Of a stretch of 64,000 nucleotides of DNA, positions 15,059 to 24,230 are shown one piece after another. The stretch spans positions 19,155 to 83,154 of the forward strand of contig CAUQMS010000021.1 in assembly GCA_963519305.1 (NCBI GenBank), in the 5' to 3' direction. Both the position numbers and the translations under genes were made by a program. The notes below the pieces were generated by a model that saw only the letters and a list, made by a program, of their open reading frames with translations, had not been told where the DNA came from and ran no database searches. Within the stretch, counting starts at the first letter, position 1, and every line of letters starts with the position of its first letter. Origin of the DNA: Ewingella sp963519305. Its GTDB lineage: Bacteria; Pseudomonadota; Gammaproteobacteria; Enterobacterales; Enterobacteriaceae.

Positions 15059-17674
15059 ATGACTCAACTGCCACAAGCCAAGTTCCGTCACGATTACCGT
15101 GCACCGGACTACACCATTACCGATATCGACCTCAATTTTGAACTCGATGCACAAACGACGGTAGTTACCGCTGTCAGCCAGATTAAACGCCAGGGTGCAG
15201 AAGGCGCTTCGCTGGTGCTTAATGGCGAAGATCTGACGTTAATCAGTTTGAAAGTGAACGGGCAAGATTGGCCGAGTTATCAGGTTACTGAGAAAACTCT
15301 GGTGATTGACCGTCTGCCGGAAGCCTTCGAGCTCAGTATCGTCAACGAAATCCACCCGGCCAAAAACAGCGCGCTGGAAGGGCTGTATCTCTCTGGTGAA
15401 GCGCTGTGTACCCAGTGTGAAGCTGAAGGTTTCCAGCACATCACCTATTATCTGGATCGCCCGGACGTGCTGGCGCGCTTCTCGACCCGCATCGTGGCCG
15501 ACAAAGCGCGTTATCCGTACCTGCTGTCCAACGGTAACCGTATTGATTCCGGCGAACTGGAAGGCGGTAAACACTGGATTAAGTGGCAGGATCCGTTCCC
15601 AAAACCTTGCTATCTGTTTGCGCTGGTGGCCGGTGATTTTGACGTGCTGCGTGATAGTTTCAAAACCCGTTCAGGCCGCGATGTGGCGCTGGAGCTGTTT
15701 GTTGACCGCGGTAACCTTGACCGTGCCGACTGGGCGATGGAGTCACTGAAACAGTCGATGAAGTGGGATGAAACCCGCTTTAACCTGGAATATGACCTCG
15801 ATATCTTCATGATCGTTGCCGTTGATTTCTTCAACATGGGCGCGATGGAAAACAAAGGCCTGAACGTCTTTAACTCCAAATATGTACTGGCAAAAGCGGA
15901 GACGGCGACGGATAAAGATTATCTCGGCATTGAAGCCGTGATCGGCCACGAATATTTCCATAACTGGACCGGTAACCGCGTGACCTGCCGCGACTGGTTC
16001 CAGCTGAGCCTGAAAGAGGGCCTGACCGTCTTCCGTGATCAGGAGTTCAGTTCTGATCTGGGTTCTCGTTCGGTGAACCGTATTGATAATGTGCGCATCA
16101 TGCGTTCCGCCCAGTTTGCCGAAGACGCGAGCCCGATGGCGCACCCGATCCGTCCTGAAAAAGTGATCGAAATGAACAACTTCTACACCCTGACGGTGTA
16201 CGAAAAGGGTTCAGAAGTGATCCGTATGCTGCACACCTTGCTGGGTGAAGAGAAATTCCAGGCCGGGATTCAGCTCTATTTCGAACGTCACGATGGCAGT
16301 GCAGCGACCTGTGATGATTTTGTGCAGGCAATGGAAGATGCGTCGAACGTTGACCTGTCTCTGTTCCGCCGCTGGTACAGCCAGTCTGGCACGCCAATTC
16401 TGACCGTACGTGACGACTATGACGTAGAAAAACAGCAATATACGTTAACGGTCAGCCAGAAAACGCCACCGACGGCTGACCAGGCTGAAAAGCTGCCGTT
16501 GCATATTCCACTGGATATCGAACTCTACGATCCGCAGGGCAATGTGATCCCTCTTAAGCAAAACGGCATCATCGTCAGTAACGTGCTGAACGTGACCGAA
16601 GCCGAGCAGACCTTCATCTTTGAAGATGTGGAATATCAGCCGGTGCCGTCTTTGCTGCGTGAATTCTCTGCACCCGTTAAGCTCGATTACAAATATGGTG
16701 ACCATCAGCTGACCTTCCTGATGAAGCATGCACGCAATGACTTCTCACGCTGGGACTCAGCGCAAAGCCTGCTGGCAATTTACATCAAACTGAACGTGGC
16801 GCGTCATCAGCAGAAACAACCGCTGTCATTGCCGCTGCACGTGGCCGATGCCTTCCGCGCCGTGTTGCTGGACGAAACCATTGATCCTGCACTCGCAGCG
16901 CAAATCCTGACGTTGCCATCTGAAAACGAAATTGCTGAACTGTTCGAGATTATCGATCCGGAAGCAATCAGCGCGGTACATGCCGCCATTACTCGCTGCC
17001 TGGCAACCGAAATGGCGGATGAGTTCCTCGCGGTGTATAACGCGAATCGCCTGCCTGCTTACCGCGTCGTGCATGCGGACATCGGCAAACGCGCACTGCG
17101 TAATACCTGTCTGCGTTATCTGGCATTTGGTGATGCTGCTCAGGCCGATCAAATTGTACGTGCACAGTTCGAGCAGGCCGACAACATGACCGACTCTCTG
17201 GCGGCGCTGTCAGCGGCCGTTGCGGCGCAGTTGCCTTGCCGTGAAGCGCTGATGGCGGCTTATGATGAGCGCTGGCATCAGGACGGTCTGGTGATGGACA
17301 AGTGGTTCATCCTGCAGGCTTCCAGCCCATCTGCTGATGTGCTGCAAAAAGTCCGTTCATTACTGACTCACCGTTCGTTCACCATGAGTAACCCGAACCG
17401 TGTACGATCGCTTATCGGCGCGTTTGCCTCAACGAATCCGTCTGCATTTCATGCAGCGGATGGCAGCGGTTATCAGTTCCTGGTGGAAATGCTCACCGAT
17501 CTGAACACCCGTAACCCGCAGGTAGCAGCACGAATGATTGAGCCGCTGATCCGTCTGAAACGCTATGACGTCAACCGTCAGGCGCTGATGCGCAGTGCGC
17601 TTGAGCAGTTGAAAGGGCTGGAGAACCTGTCCGGAGATCTGTTCGAGAAAATCAGTAAGGCACTCGATGCATAA
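15059..17674 (+). CDS. pepN: Aminopeptidase N
   Basis: The major cytoplasmic zinc aminopeptidase (M1 family); 871 aa (E. coli 870). The substrate-anchoring G-A-M-E-N motif is near residues 261-265. The zinc motif is H297-E298-x-x-H301 with third ligand E320 (K-E-G-L-T-V-F). The N-terminal beta domain, thermolysin-like domain and long helical C-terminal domain are all of normal length. It is transcribed alone and followed by a strong terminator. Confidence 0.97.
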   Translation: MTQLPQAKFRHDYRAPDYTITDIDLNFELDAQTTVVTAVSQIKRQGAEGASLVLNGEDLTLISLKVNGQDWPSYQVTEKTLVIDRLPEAFELSIVNEIHPAKNSALEGLYLSGEALCTQCEAEGFQHITYYLDRPDVLARFSTRIVADKARYPYLLSNGNRIDSGELEGGKHWIKWQDPFPKPCYLFALVAGDFDVLRDSFKTRSGRDVALELFVDRGNLDRADWAMESLKQSMKWDETRFNLEYDLDIFMIVAVDFFNMGAMENKGLNVFNSKYVLAKAETATDKDYLGIEAVIGHEYFHNWTGNRVTCRDWFQLSLKEGLTVFRDQEFSSDLGSRSVNRIDNVRIMRSAQFAEDASPMAHPIRPEKVIEMNNFYTLTVYEKGSEVIRMLHTLLGEEKFQAGIQLYFERHDGSAATCDDFVQAMEDASNVDLSLFRRWYSQSGTPILTVRDDYDVEKQQYTLTVSQKTPPTADQAEKLPLHIPLDIELYDPQGNVIPLKQNGIIVSNVLNVTEAEQTFIFEDVEYQPVPSLLREFSAPVKLDYKYGDHQLTFLMKHARNDFSRWDSAQSLLAIYIKLNVARHQQKQPLSLPLHVADAFRAVLLDETIDPALAAQILTLPSENEIAELFEIIDPEAISAVHAAITRCLATEMADEFLAVYNANRLPAYRVVHADIGKRALRNTCLRYLAFGDAAQADQIVRAQFEQADNMTDSLAALSAAVAAQLPCREALMAAYDERWHQDGLVMDKWFILQASSPSADVLQKVRSLLTHRSFTMSNPNRVRSLIGAFASTNPSAFHAADGSGYQFLVEMLTDLNTRNPQVAARMIEPLIRLKRYDVNRQALMRSALEQLKGLENLSGDLFEKISKALDA

Positions 17675-17700
17675 GTAGTACGTGTGCTGCAGGCAAAATA

Positions 17701-17728
17701 AAAGGGCGATGGAAACATCGCCCTTTTT
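17701..17728. terminator. pepN terminator (possibly bidirectional with ssu operon)
   Basis: GGGCGATG-GAAA-CATCGCCC with a GNRA-type tetraloop and T5 on the plus side and an A run on the left. It lies between convergent pepN and ssuB. Confidence 0.9.
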
Positions 17729-17755
17729 ACATCCTGATTTAATGGTTTTTTATGA

Positions 17756-18538
17756 CTAACTCTGTGCGCGCCTGGTTTCCTGCTGAACCGTTTGGGAAGG
17801 TTGTGGCGTCAGAACGCGCTCCAGCACTTCTGCCTCCAGTTCTGCCAGATGGGCTGAACCTTTGCGCCGTGGGCGGGGTAAATCAATCAGGAGATCCAGA
17901 CCAACCTGACCCTGTTCAATCAGAATGACCCGATCGGCGACCGTGACGGCTTCGCTGACGTCATGCGTGACCAGCAAGACGGTAAAATCATGCTGCTGCC
18001 ATAAACGTTCGATTAATCCCTGCATTTCGATGCGCGTCAGGGCATCGAGCGCCCCCAGCGGCTCATCCAGCAATAATAACCGCGGGCGATGGATCAGTGC
18101 GCGGGCCAGCGCAACGCGCTGTTTTTGCCCGCCGGATAACGCCGAAGGCCAGTCGCTGGCACGGTCCGCCAGCCCGACCTCTTCCAGTGCGGCCTGTGCA
18201 GCTTCGCGCCACTGGCCTTTCAGGCCCAATCCTACGTTGTCGATCACCTTTTTCCACGGCAGAAGGCGGTCATCCTGAAACATCAGCCGTGTATCATCGC
18301 GCACGTGGCTCAGCGGCGCACTGCCGCTCAGCATCTCTCCCTGTGTGGTGCTTTCCAGCCCGGCCAGCAGCCGCAACAATGTACTTTTGCCACAACCGCT
18401 GCGGCCGACCACCGCCACAAACTGTCCCGGAGAAATGCGCAGATTAATGTCATTGAGGACGGTGCGGTTGCCATATTTCTTACTGATACCCGCCAGAGTA
18501 ACCGGCGTGCCCTGAGGAATACGTGTCGTATTGTTCAT
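17756..18538 (-). CDS. ssuB: Aliphatic sulfonate ABC transporter ATPase SsuB
   Basis: The ATPase subunit of the SsuABC alkanesulfonate importer, 260 aa. Walker A G-R-S-G-C-G-K-S-T, signature L-S-G-G-Q-K-Q-R, Walker B R-L-L-L-L-D-E-P and H-loop V-T-H-D-V-S are all present. Its ATG overlaps the ssuC stop by four bases. It is the last gene of the operon. Confidence 0.94.
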   Translation of the reverse strand: MNNTTRIPQGTPVTLAGISKKYGNRTVLNDINLRISPGQFVAVVGRSGCGKSTLLRLLAGLESTTQGEMLSGSAPLSHVRDDTRLMFQDDRLLPWKKVIDNVGLGLKGQWREAAQAALEEVGLADRASDWPSALSGGQKQRVALARALIHRPRLLLLDEPLGALDALTRIEMQGLIERLWQQHDFTVLLVTHDVSEAVTVADRVILIEQGQVGLDLLIDLPRPRRKGSAHLAELEAEVLERVLTPQPSQTVQQETRRAQS

Positions 18539-19326
18539 GCCGCGTCTCCTTGTTTCTTCTGGTAAGCCGGGTGCCAGCGCAGCCAGACGCTCTCCAGCGC
18601 ACGGGCCAGCAGGTCGGCCAGTTTGCCGAGAATGGCGTACAGCACAATGGCGACCACCACCACATCAGTTTGCAGGAATTCACGGGCATTCATCGCCAGA
18701 TAGCCGATACCGGAGTTGGCGGAAATGGTTTCCGCCACGATCAGCGTCAGCCACATGAAGCCCAGTGCGAAACGTACGCCGACCATAATGGAGGGCAGGG
18801 CACCTGGTAACACCACCTGTACAAACAGCGGTAATCCGGAGAGTCCGTAGCTGCGTGCCATTTCCAGCAAACCGCGGTCGATATTGCGAATGCCGTGGTA
18901 CGTGTTGAGATAGATGGGGAACAGCGTGCCAAGCGCCACCAGGAAAATTTTGGCGGATTCGTCGATACCGAACCACAAAATCACCAGCGGGATCAGCGCC
19001 AGATGGGGGATGTTACGCATCATCTGCAACGAACTGTCCAGCAGCCGTTCGCCCCAGCGGGAGAGACCAGTAATAAAACCCAGTAATAAGCCCAGACTGC
19101 CGCCGATGGCGAAACCCACCAAGGCACGGAAAGTGCTGATCTTCAGGTTTTGCCACAGATCGCCGCTTTTCGCCAGCGTCCAGAAGGCTTCTACCACCGC
19201 GCTCGGCGCGGGAAGAATACGGTTCGAGAGCCATCCGGCTTCGACTGCCAGCTGCCAGCCGCCAATCAGGGCGACCGGTATAATCCACGGCAGTATCCGA
19301 TCCAGCCAGCGTTGCGATGTAGGCAT
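18535..19326 (-). CDS. ssuC: Aliphatic sulfonate ABC permease SsuC
   Basis: The inner-membrane permease of the SsuABC importer. Starting at ATG 19326 (MPTSQRWLDRILPW) it has 263 aa, the E. coli length; the open frame continues 25 codons upstream but would overlap ssuD. It has five to six hydrophobic segments and the EAA loop that contacts the ATPase (E-M-A-R-S-Y-G-L-S-G-L-P-L-F). It is coupled to ssuD (10 bases) and ssuB (4-base overlap). Confidence 0.94.
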   Translation of the reverse strand: MPTSQRWLDRILPWIIPVALIGGWQLAVEAGWLSNRILPAPSAVVEAFWTLAKSGDLWQNLKISTFRALVGFAIGGSLGLLLGFITGLSRWGERLLDSSLQMMRNIPHLALIPLVILWFGIDESAKIFLVALGTLFPIYLNTYHGIRNIDRGLLEMARSYGLSGLPLFVQVVLPGALPSIMVGVRFALGFMWLTLIVAETISANSGIGYLAMNAREFLQTDVVVVAIVLYAILGKLADLLARALESVWLRWHPAYQKKQGDAA

Positions 19327-19336
19327 GTCGGACTCC

Positions 19337-20491
19337 TTAATGCTGAGCGGCAGCGCGTTTAGGGGCAAAATCATGCGCCACCAGCTCACCGCGCGCTTCA
19401 ATGGCGCGTTTCACCGTGGTGTCCTGATCGGCTGTCGCCAGATCCAGATGCGGGAACAGTAACTCGCTGACGCGGTAGGCCTCCTCCAGATGCGGATAAC
19501 CGGAGAAGATAAAAGTGTCGATGCCCAGATCGGCATATTCCTGCATACGGGCAGCGACAGTCGGACCATCGCCGACCAGCGCGGTGCCTGCGCCGCTGCG
19601 CACCAGGCCGACACCAGCCCACAGGTTGGGGCTGATTTCCAGTTTGTCCCGGTTGCCACCGTGCAAGGCCGCCATGCGGTGCTGGCCGACGGAGTCCGTT
19701 TTGGCAAAAGCTGCCTGTGCTTTCTGAATCGTTTCATCGTCGACGTGGGCAATCAGACGGTTGGCGGCCTGCCATGCTTCTTCTGTAGTTTCGCGCACGA
19801 TCACGTGCAGACGAATACCGAAACGCACGCTGCGTCCTTTTGCAGCGGCTTTGGCGCGGACCTGTTCAATTTTCTCTTTCACCAGATGCGGGGGTTCGCC
19901 CCAGGTCAGATAGAGTTCCACCTGCTCAGCGGCCAGATCCTGTGCTTCGTCAGAGGACCCGCCAAAATAGAGCGGCGGGCGGGGCTGCTGTACCGGCGCT
20001 TGCATCAGGTTGGCGCCTTTAACCTGAATATGTTTGCCTTCGTAATCAACTGTTTCGCCTTCCAGCACCCGCCGCCAGATGCGGGTGAATTCCGCTGAGG
20101 CTTCGTAGCGCTCTTTGTGGTTCAGATGCAACCCTTCGGCGGCAAGCTCGGCCGGATCACCGCCGGTCACGAGATTAAACAGGGCGCGGCCACCGGAAAG
20201 TCTGTCGAGCGTCGCGGCCTGACGGGCCGCCAGCGTCGGGGAGATGATCCCCGGGCGCAGCGCCACCAGAAATTTCAGCTTCTGGGTAACAGAAATCAGC
20301 GAGGCGGCAACCAGCCAGGAGTCTTCACATGAGCGGCCTGTGGGCAGCAGCACGCCACCAAAACCGAGACGGTCCGCCGCCTGAGCAATCTGTTGCAAAT
20401 AGCTGAGATCAACGGTGCGTGCATCTTTGTTAGTACCAAGATAGCGACCGTCGCCGTGGGTGGGCAAAAACCAGAAAACGTTCAGACTCAT
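19337..20491 (-). CDS. ssuD: FMNH2-dependent alkanesulfonate monooxygenase SsuD
   Basis: A cytoplasmic flavin-dependent enzyme of the luciferase-like TIM-barrel class that oxidises alkanesulfonates to aldehyde and sulfite; 384 aa (E. coli 381). It starts MSLNVFWFLPTHGDGRYLG at 20491 with GAGGAG upstream. The H-G-G-N-R-D-K-L-E-I-S-P-N-L-W segment, the R-P-G and the conserved C-E-D-S-W region are typical of SsuD. It depends on SsuE, encoded two genes upstream, for reduced FMN. Confidence 0.96.
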   Translation of the reverse strand: MSLNVFWFLPTHGDGRYLGTNKDARTVDLSYLQQIAQAADRLGFGGVLLPTGRSCEDSWLVAASLISVTQKLKFLVALRPGIISPTLAARQAATLDRLSGGRALFNLVTGGDPAELAAEGLHLNHKERYEASAEFTRIWRRVLEGETVDYEGKHIQVKGANLMQAPVQQPRPPLYFGGSSDEAQDLAAEQVELYLTWGEPPHLVKEKIEQVRAKAAAKGRSVRFGIRLHVIVRETTEEAWQAANRLIAHVDDETIQKAQAAFAKTDSVGQHRMAALHGGNRDKLEISPNLWAGVGLVRSGAGTALVGDGPTVAARMQEYADLGIDTFIFSGYPHLEEAYRVSELLFPHLDLATADQDTTVKRAIEARGELVAHDFAPKRAAAQH

Positions 20492-20562
20492 GTGATTTAC
20501 TCCTCTGTCTTCGTACGTTGCCGCCGCTTCTGATGAGCGGCGGCTGTTATTGTGGGTAGCGA

Positions 20563-21537
20563 TTACTGCGCGGCGGGGTCACGCCAGATGCGATCTTTTA
20601 TCTCAACCGGTTTTGGCAGGATATGGATCTTGTAAAACAGGTCGGCCGTTGCCTGCTGGGCTTTCTCCGTGCGCTCATCTACCGGCGTAATAGGAGAGTC
20701 CGGCAGGTGATCCAGATAGCTGGCAATCACGTTGTCCGGCAGGCCCATGGCTTTGGCAAGCAGCTGAATACTCTGCGCACGGTCAGTTTTGACCAGCGCA
20801 TTGGCCTCGGTCAGTACCGCCAGTACCTGATGAATGAATTGCGGATTGGCCTCCGTATATTTTTTCGGTGCCAAATAAAACGAACCGGTTTGATTCAGCG
20901 TACTGCCGTCGATTAATACGCGGACATTGCCCTGTAGTTTTGCCGCCGAGTAATAAGGATCCCAAATTGCCCAGGCATCAACGTCATGTTGCTGGAAGGC
21001 CGCGCGGGCATCGGCTGGTGTCAGATATACCGGTTTGATATCACTAAATTGCAGACCGGCCTGTTGCAGGGCGCGCAGTAATAGGTTGTGCGAGCTGGAG
21101 CCTTTCTGAAAAGCCACTTTATGACCTTTGAGATCCGCCACGGTTTTAATTGGGCTGTCGTTATCGACCAGAATCACTTCCGCTTTAGGTTTTGGCGGTT
21201 CAGAGCCGACATAAAGCAAATCAGCACCCGCAGCCTGAGCAAACAGCGGGGGAAGATCGCCCGTGCCGCCGATATCAATACTGCCGACGTTCAGCGCTTC
21301 CAGAATTTGCGGCCCGGCAGGGAACTCTACCCAGCTGATTTTGGTGTCGGGGAAACGCTTCTCCAGTAACTGATGCGATTTCGCCAGTACCAGTCCGACA
21401 GAGCCTTTTTGATATGCAATGCGAAATTCAACAGGATCTTTTTCCGGGGCGGTGGCTGCCTGTGCGCTGAATGCCAGTGTGGCAAATATCCCGGCCAATA
21501 AAGGTAAACGGCGCAGTAAAGTGAGGGTGGGTGTCAT
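20563..21537 (-). CDS. ssuA: Aliphatic sulfonate-binding periplasmic protein SsuA
   Basis: The substrate-binding component of the sulfonate importer, 324 aa. It has a signal peptide (L-L-R-R-L-P-L-L-A-G-I-F-A-T-L-A-F-S-A-Q-A) of about 28 residues. The mature part is an NMT1/SsuA-type two-lobe binding protein (F-R-I-A-Y-Q-K-G-S, G-S-I-D-I-G-G-T-G-D-L-P-P, H-D-V-D-A-W-A-I-W-D-P-Y). AAAGGAG lies just before ATG 21537. Gene order ssuEADCB is as in E. coli. Confidence 0.94.
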   Translation of the reverse strand: MTPTLTLLRRLPLLAGIFATLAFSAQAATAPEKDPVEFRIAYQKGSVGLVLAKSHQLLEKRFPDTKISWVEFPAGPQILEALNVGSIDIGGTGDLPPLFAQAAGADLLYVGSEPPKPKAEVILVDNDSPIKTVADLKGHKVAFQKGSSSHNLLLRALQQAGLQFSDIKPVYLTPADARAAFQQHDVDAWAIWDPYYSAAKLQGNVRVLIDGSTLNQTGSFYLAPKKYTEANPQFIHQVLAVLTEANALVKTDRAQSIQLLAKAMGLPDNVIASYLDHLPDSPITPVDERTEKAQQATADLFYKIHILPKPVEIKDRIWRDPAAQ

Positions 21538-21559
21538 CGGTGAGCTCCTTTATGACCCG

Positions 21560-22144
21560 TCAGACGCGCAGCGTTGCAGCGGCGGCCTGTGCGGCGGGAC
21601 GTGGAAGAGGGCGACGGCGGCTCAGGGCCAGATAAAAATTCTCCAGCGACTCTTCGAGGCGCTCACTCAATGCGGGCTCAAGGGTGGCGGGGAAAGTCTG
21701 GTAATCGCTAATCAGGCTGTCATCGGCGAATACGCCCTGTAACACTTCTTGCGCTTTCAGCGAAGCCAGCACCGGTTTTAGCGCGTAGTCCACTGCCAGC
21801 ATGTGGCCAATAGAACCGGCTGTTGCCAGAGGCAGCACGACTTTGTGGTCGAGCGCGCGCTCAGGCAATAGATCCAGCAGGGTTTTCAGCGCACCCGAAA
21901 ACGAGGCTTTATACACCGGGGTAGCGACGATGAGACCGTCTGCTTCAGCAAGTTGCGCCGTCAGTTTTTTCAGCTGTGGGCTGGCAAAATTGGCGAACAG
22001 TAAATCCTCTGCGGAGAAATCCTGAAGACTGTAAGAGATCACTTCCACGCCGCGAGCCGTCAGCCAGCGGTGGCTCAGCGCCAGTAGCGCCGAAGAGCGG
22101 GAGGGTTGTCGCGGACTGCCTGCCAGAGAGATAACGCGCATCAT
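21560..22144 (-). CDS. ssuE: NADPH-dependent FMN reductase SsuE
   Basis: Supplies FMNH2 to SsuD; flavodoxin-like fold, 194 aa. The family motifs S-L-A-G-S-P-R-x-P-S-R-S-S and L-I-V-A-T-P-V-Y-K-A-S-F-S-G-A-L-K-T-L-L-D-L-L-P are clear. Three starts are possible (GTG 22147, ATG 22144, ATG 22141); ATG 22144 has the best spacing (8 bases) from AAGGA, while E. coli starts at the equivalent of 22141. It is first gene of the ssuEADCB operon, which in E. coli is activated by Cbl/CysB under sulfate starvation; I could not place such a site. Confidence 0.93.
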   Translation of the reverse strand: MMRVISLAGSPRQPSRSSALLALSHRWLTARGVEVISYSLQDFSAEDLLFANFASPQLKKLTAQLAEADGLIVATPVYKASFSGALKTLLDLLPERALDHKVVLPLATAGSIGHMLAVDYALKPVLASLKAQEVLQGVFADDSLISDYQTFPATLEPALSERLEESLENFYLALSRRRPLPRPAAQAAAATLRV

Positions 22145-22360
22145 CACACCATTCCTTATAACTTAAAGTTCTAGATTCATCATTTTGTTTAACGAAGTGA
22201 TTTAAAGCTAACAGGCGCGGGCAGGGGACTGGAAATCTCATTTTTAGAAATGGAAAGTGAAAAAGCGGCTAAAGCCGGAAATTCCTTGGCTTAAAGGTAA
22301 TCAAAACGTGAAGGGGAAGTGAATAAAAGGGTATCGATTGCGTGAAAGGCGTTTTTTGGC

Positions 22361-22376
22361 AGCGAAACGTTTCCCT
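22361..22376 (+). promoter_or_regulatory. Candidate PurR operator of pyrD
   Basis: AGCGAAACGTTTCCCT matches the PurR consensus ACGCAAACGTTTTCGT at 11 of 16 positions including the central AAACGTTT. It lies just upstream of a GATAAT -10-like box at 22394-22399. PurR represses pyrD in E. coli at a similar place. The leader from about 22405 has a C/G-rich start and an AGGAG site, which would also allow the CTP-linked start-site control known for pyrD; that part is inference. Confidence 0.45.
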
Positions 22377-22436
22377 TTATGCGGCGCTTAGTCGATAATG
22401 TCGCCCCGTCTAGCCACCGGGAATCCAGGAGTTTTC

Positions 22437-23447
22437 ATGTTTTATCCTCTTGTCAGGAAAGCACTGTTTCAGCTCGACCCTGAGCGCGCGCACGAACTTA
22501 CTTTCCGTCAGCTGAGCCGTATTTCTGGTTCACCCTTTGAATTTCTTATCCGTCAGTCCGTGCCGAACAAACCGGTCAGCTGCATGGGGCTTTCATTTAA
22601 AAACCCGTTAGGCCTTGCTGCCGGTCTGGATAAAGACGGCGACTGTATCGATGCATTCGGTGCGATGGGCTTTGGTTTTGTCGAAGTGGGTACCGTCACG
22701 CCGCGTGCTCAGGACGGTAATGATAAGCCGCGTCTGTTTCGTATCGTTGAGGCAGAAGGCCTGATTAACCGCATGGGTTTTAATAACCACGGTGTGGATA
22801 ACCTGGTCAATAATGTTAAAAAATCCCACTTTGGTGGAATTCTCGGCATTAATATCGGCAAGAATAAAGACACGCCAGTCGAGAACGGTAAAGACGATTA
22901 TCTGACCTGCATGGAGAAAGTTTATCCCTATGCCGGTTATATTGCCGTGAATATCTCCTCGCCTAATACCCCGGGACTGCGTTCATTGCAGTACGGTGAG
23001 GCGCTGGATGATCTGCTGGCAGCGATTAAGAATAAGCAGCTCGAATTACAGCAACGGCATCAGAAATATGTCCCTGTTGCGGTGAAGATCGCGCCGGATC
23101 TTTCTCATGAAGAGTTGATCCAAATAGCCGACAGTTTAGTTCGCCATAATATGGATGGCGTGATCGCCACCAATACCACGTTGGATCGTAAACTGATCCA
23201 GGGGCTTAATTATTGCGAACAAACCGGTGGATTAAGTGGCCGTCCTGTCCAGCTTCGCAGCACGGAAATTATCCGTATGCTCTGCGCTGAACTAAAAGGT
23301 CAACTGCCTATTATTGGTGTTGGCGGGATAGATTCATTAACGGCGGCGCGGGAAAAAATGGCGGCGGGGGCTTCTTTAATTCAAATCTATTCCGGATTTA
23401 TCTATCACGGGCCACGTTTGATTAAGGATATTGTCACCCATATCTAA
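22437..23447 (+). CDS. pyrD: Dihydroorotate dehydrogenase (quinone) PyrD
   Basis: A class 2, membrane-associated FMN enzyme oxidising dihydroorotate to orotate with ubiquinone in pyrimidine synthesis. From ATG 22437 (MFYPLVRKALFQLDPERAHE) it has 336 aa, as in E. coli; AGGAG lies 6 bases before. The N-terminal amphipathic helix (membrane/quinone site) is followed by the TIM barrel with N-I-S-S-P-N-T-P-G-L-R, containing the class 2 catalytic serine region, and the FMN phosphate-binding G-V-G-G-I-D-S. Confidence 0.96.
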   Translation: MFYPLVRKALFQLDPERAHELTFRQLSRISGSPFEFLIRQSVPNKPVSCMGLSFKNPLGLAAGLDKDGDCIDAFGAMGFGFVEVGTVTPRAQDGNDKPRLFRIVEAEGLINRMGFNNHGVDNLVNNVKKSHFGGILGINIGKNKDTPVENGKDDYLTCMEKVYPYAGYIAVNISSPNTPGLRSLQYGEALDDLLAAIKNKQLELQQRHQKYVPVAVKIAPDLSHEELIQIADSLVRHNMDGVIATNTTLDRKLIQGLNYCEQTGGLSGRPVQLRSTEIIRMLCAELKGQLPIIGVGGIDSLTAAREKMAAGASLIQIYSGFIYHGPRLIKDIVTHI

Positions 23448-23645
23448 TAATTTTTGCATCTAATAGCAGCCGGGGGTTTATTTCTTAACCCGGCTCGTCT
23501 ATATTTTGTCCACTGCCCTAATATATCAACAATGTCAGGTCAAGATTTGTCTGATATCAGTTAACGGGTAAAAAGCTTAATCTATGCTCGCTGCTTTTAA
23601 TAGTTGGTCATCGGATTGTGGGTTCGGGGCAAACGGGATAAGAAA

Positions 23646-24194
23646 ATGAAAATCAAACCAGATGATAATTGGCGTTGGTATTTTGATACTGAACATGACC
23701 GGCTGATGCTGGATTTAGCCAATGGAATGATTTTCCGTTCACGTTTTCCCGCTAAAATGCTGACCCCGGATGCGTTCGGTGCTGCTTCATTTTGTGTCGA
23801 TGATGCCGCTCTCTATTTTGACTATGAAGAGCAGTGTAAGAACGTCAAACTAGGAAATGAACAACGGGCTGAATTAGTGCTCAATGCGCTGGTGGCTTTC
23901 CGTTTCCTCAAACCGCTGATGCCAAAAAGCTGGCACTTTACACAACAGCATCGTCCATTCCAACCTGATAACGGGCAGATTGCGCAGGTTCAGGTTATGG
24001 ACAGCGGTGAGCAGGCGACGCTGCTGGTCGTAGAGTCAGGTGATAACGCCAGCCTTTGTCTGCTGGCACAAGACCGGTTAACGCTGGCAGGACGCGCCAT
24101 GGTGCTGGGGGATGCGATTAAAATTATGCATGACCGCCTGATGCCTGCGCCGGTTCGCGCGGATAAAACACATTTCTACGATCAGGCGGTTTGA
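23646..24194 (+). CDS. zapC: Cell-division protein ZapC
   Basis: A cytoplasmic FtsZ-ring-associated protein that promotes bundling of FtsZ filaments. It is 182 aa from ATG 23646 (MKIKPDDNWRWYFD); E. coli ZapC is 180. The family pattern W-R-W-Y-F-D-x-E-x-D-R-L-M-L-D-L-A-N-G-M-x-F-R-S-R-F at the start is clear. A CAGGCGG/CCGCCTG hairpin at 24182-24206 overlaps its stop and lies before convergent ycbX, so it may end both transcripts. Confidence 0.93.
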   Translation: MKIKPDDNWRWYFDTEHDRLMLDLANGMIFRSRFPAKMLTPDAFGAASFCVDDAALYFDYEEQCKNVKLGNEQRAELVLNALVAFRFLKPLMPKSWHFTQQHRPFQPDNGQIAQVQVMDSGEQATLLVVESGDNASLCLLAQDRLTLAGRAMVLGDAIKIMHDRLMPAPVRADKTHFYDQAV

Positions 24195-24230
24195 TTTTCC
24201 GCCTGACCTGACTTCTTCTATACCGCTTTC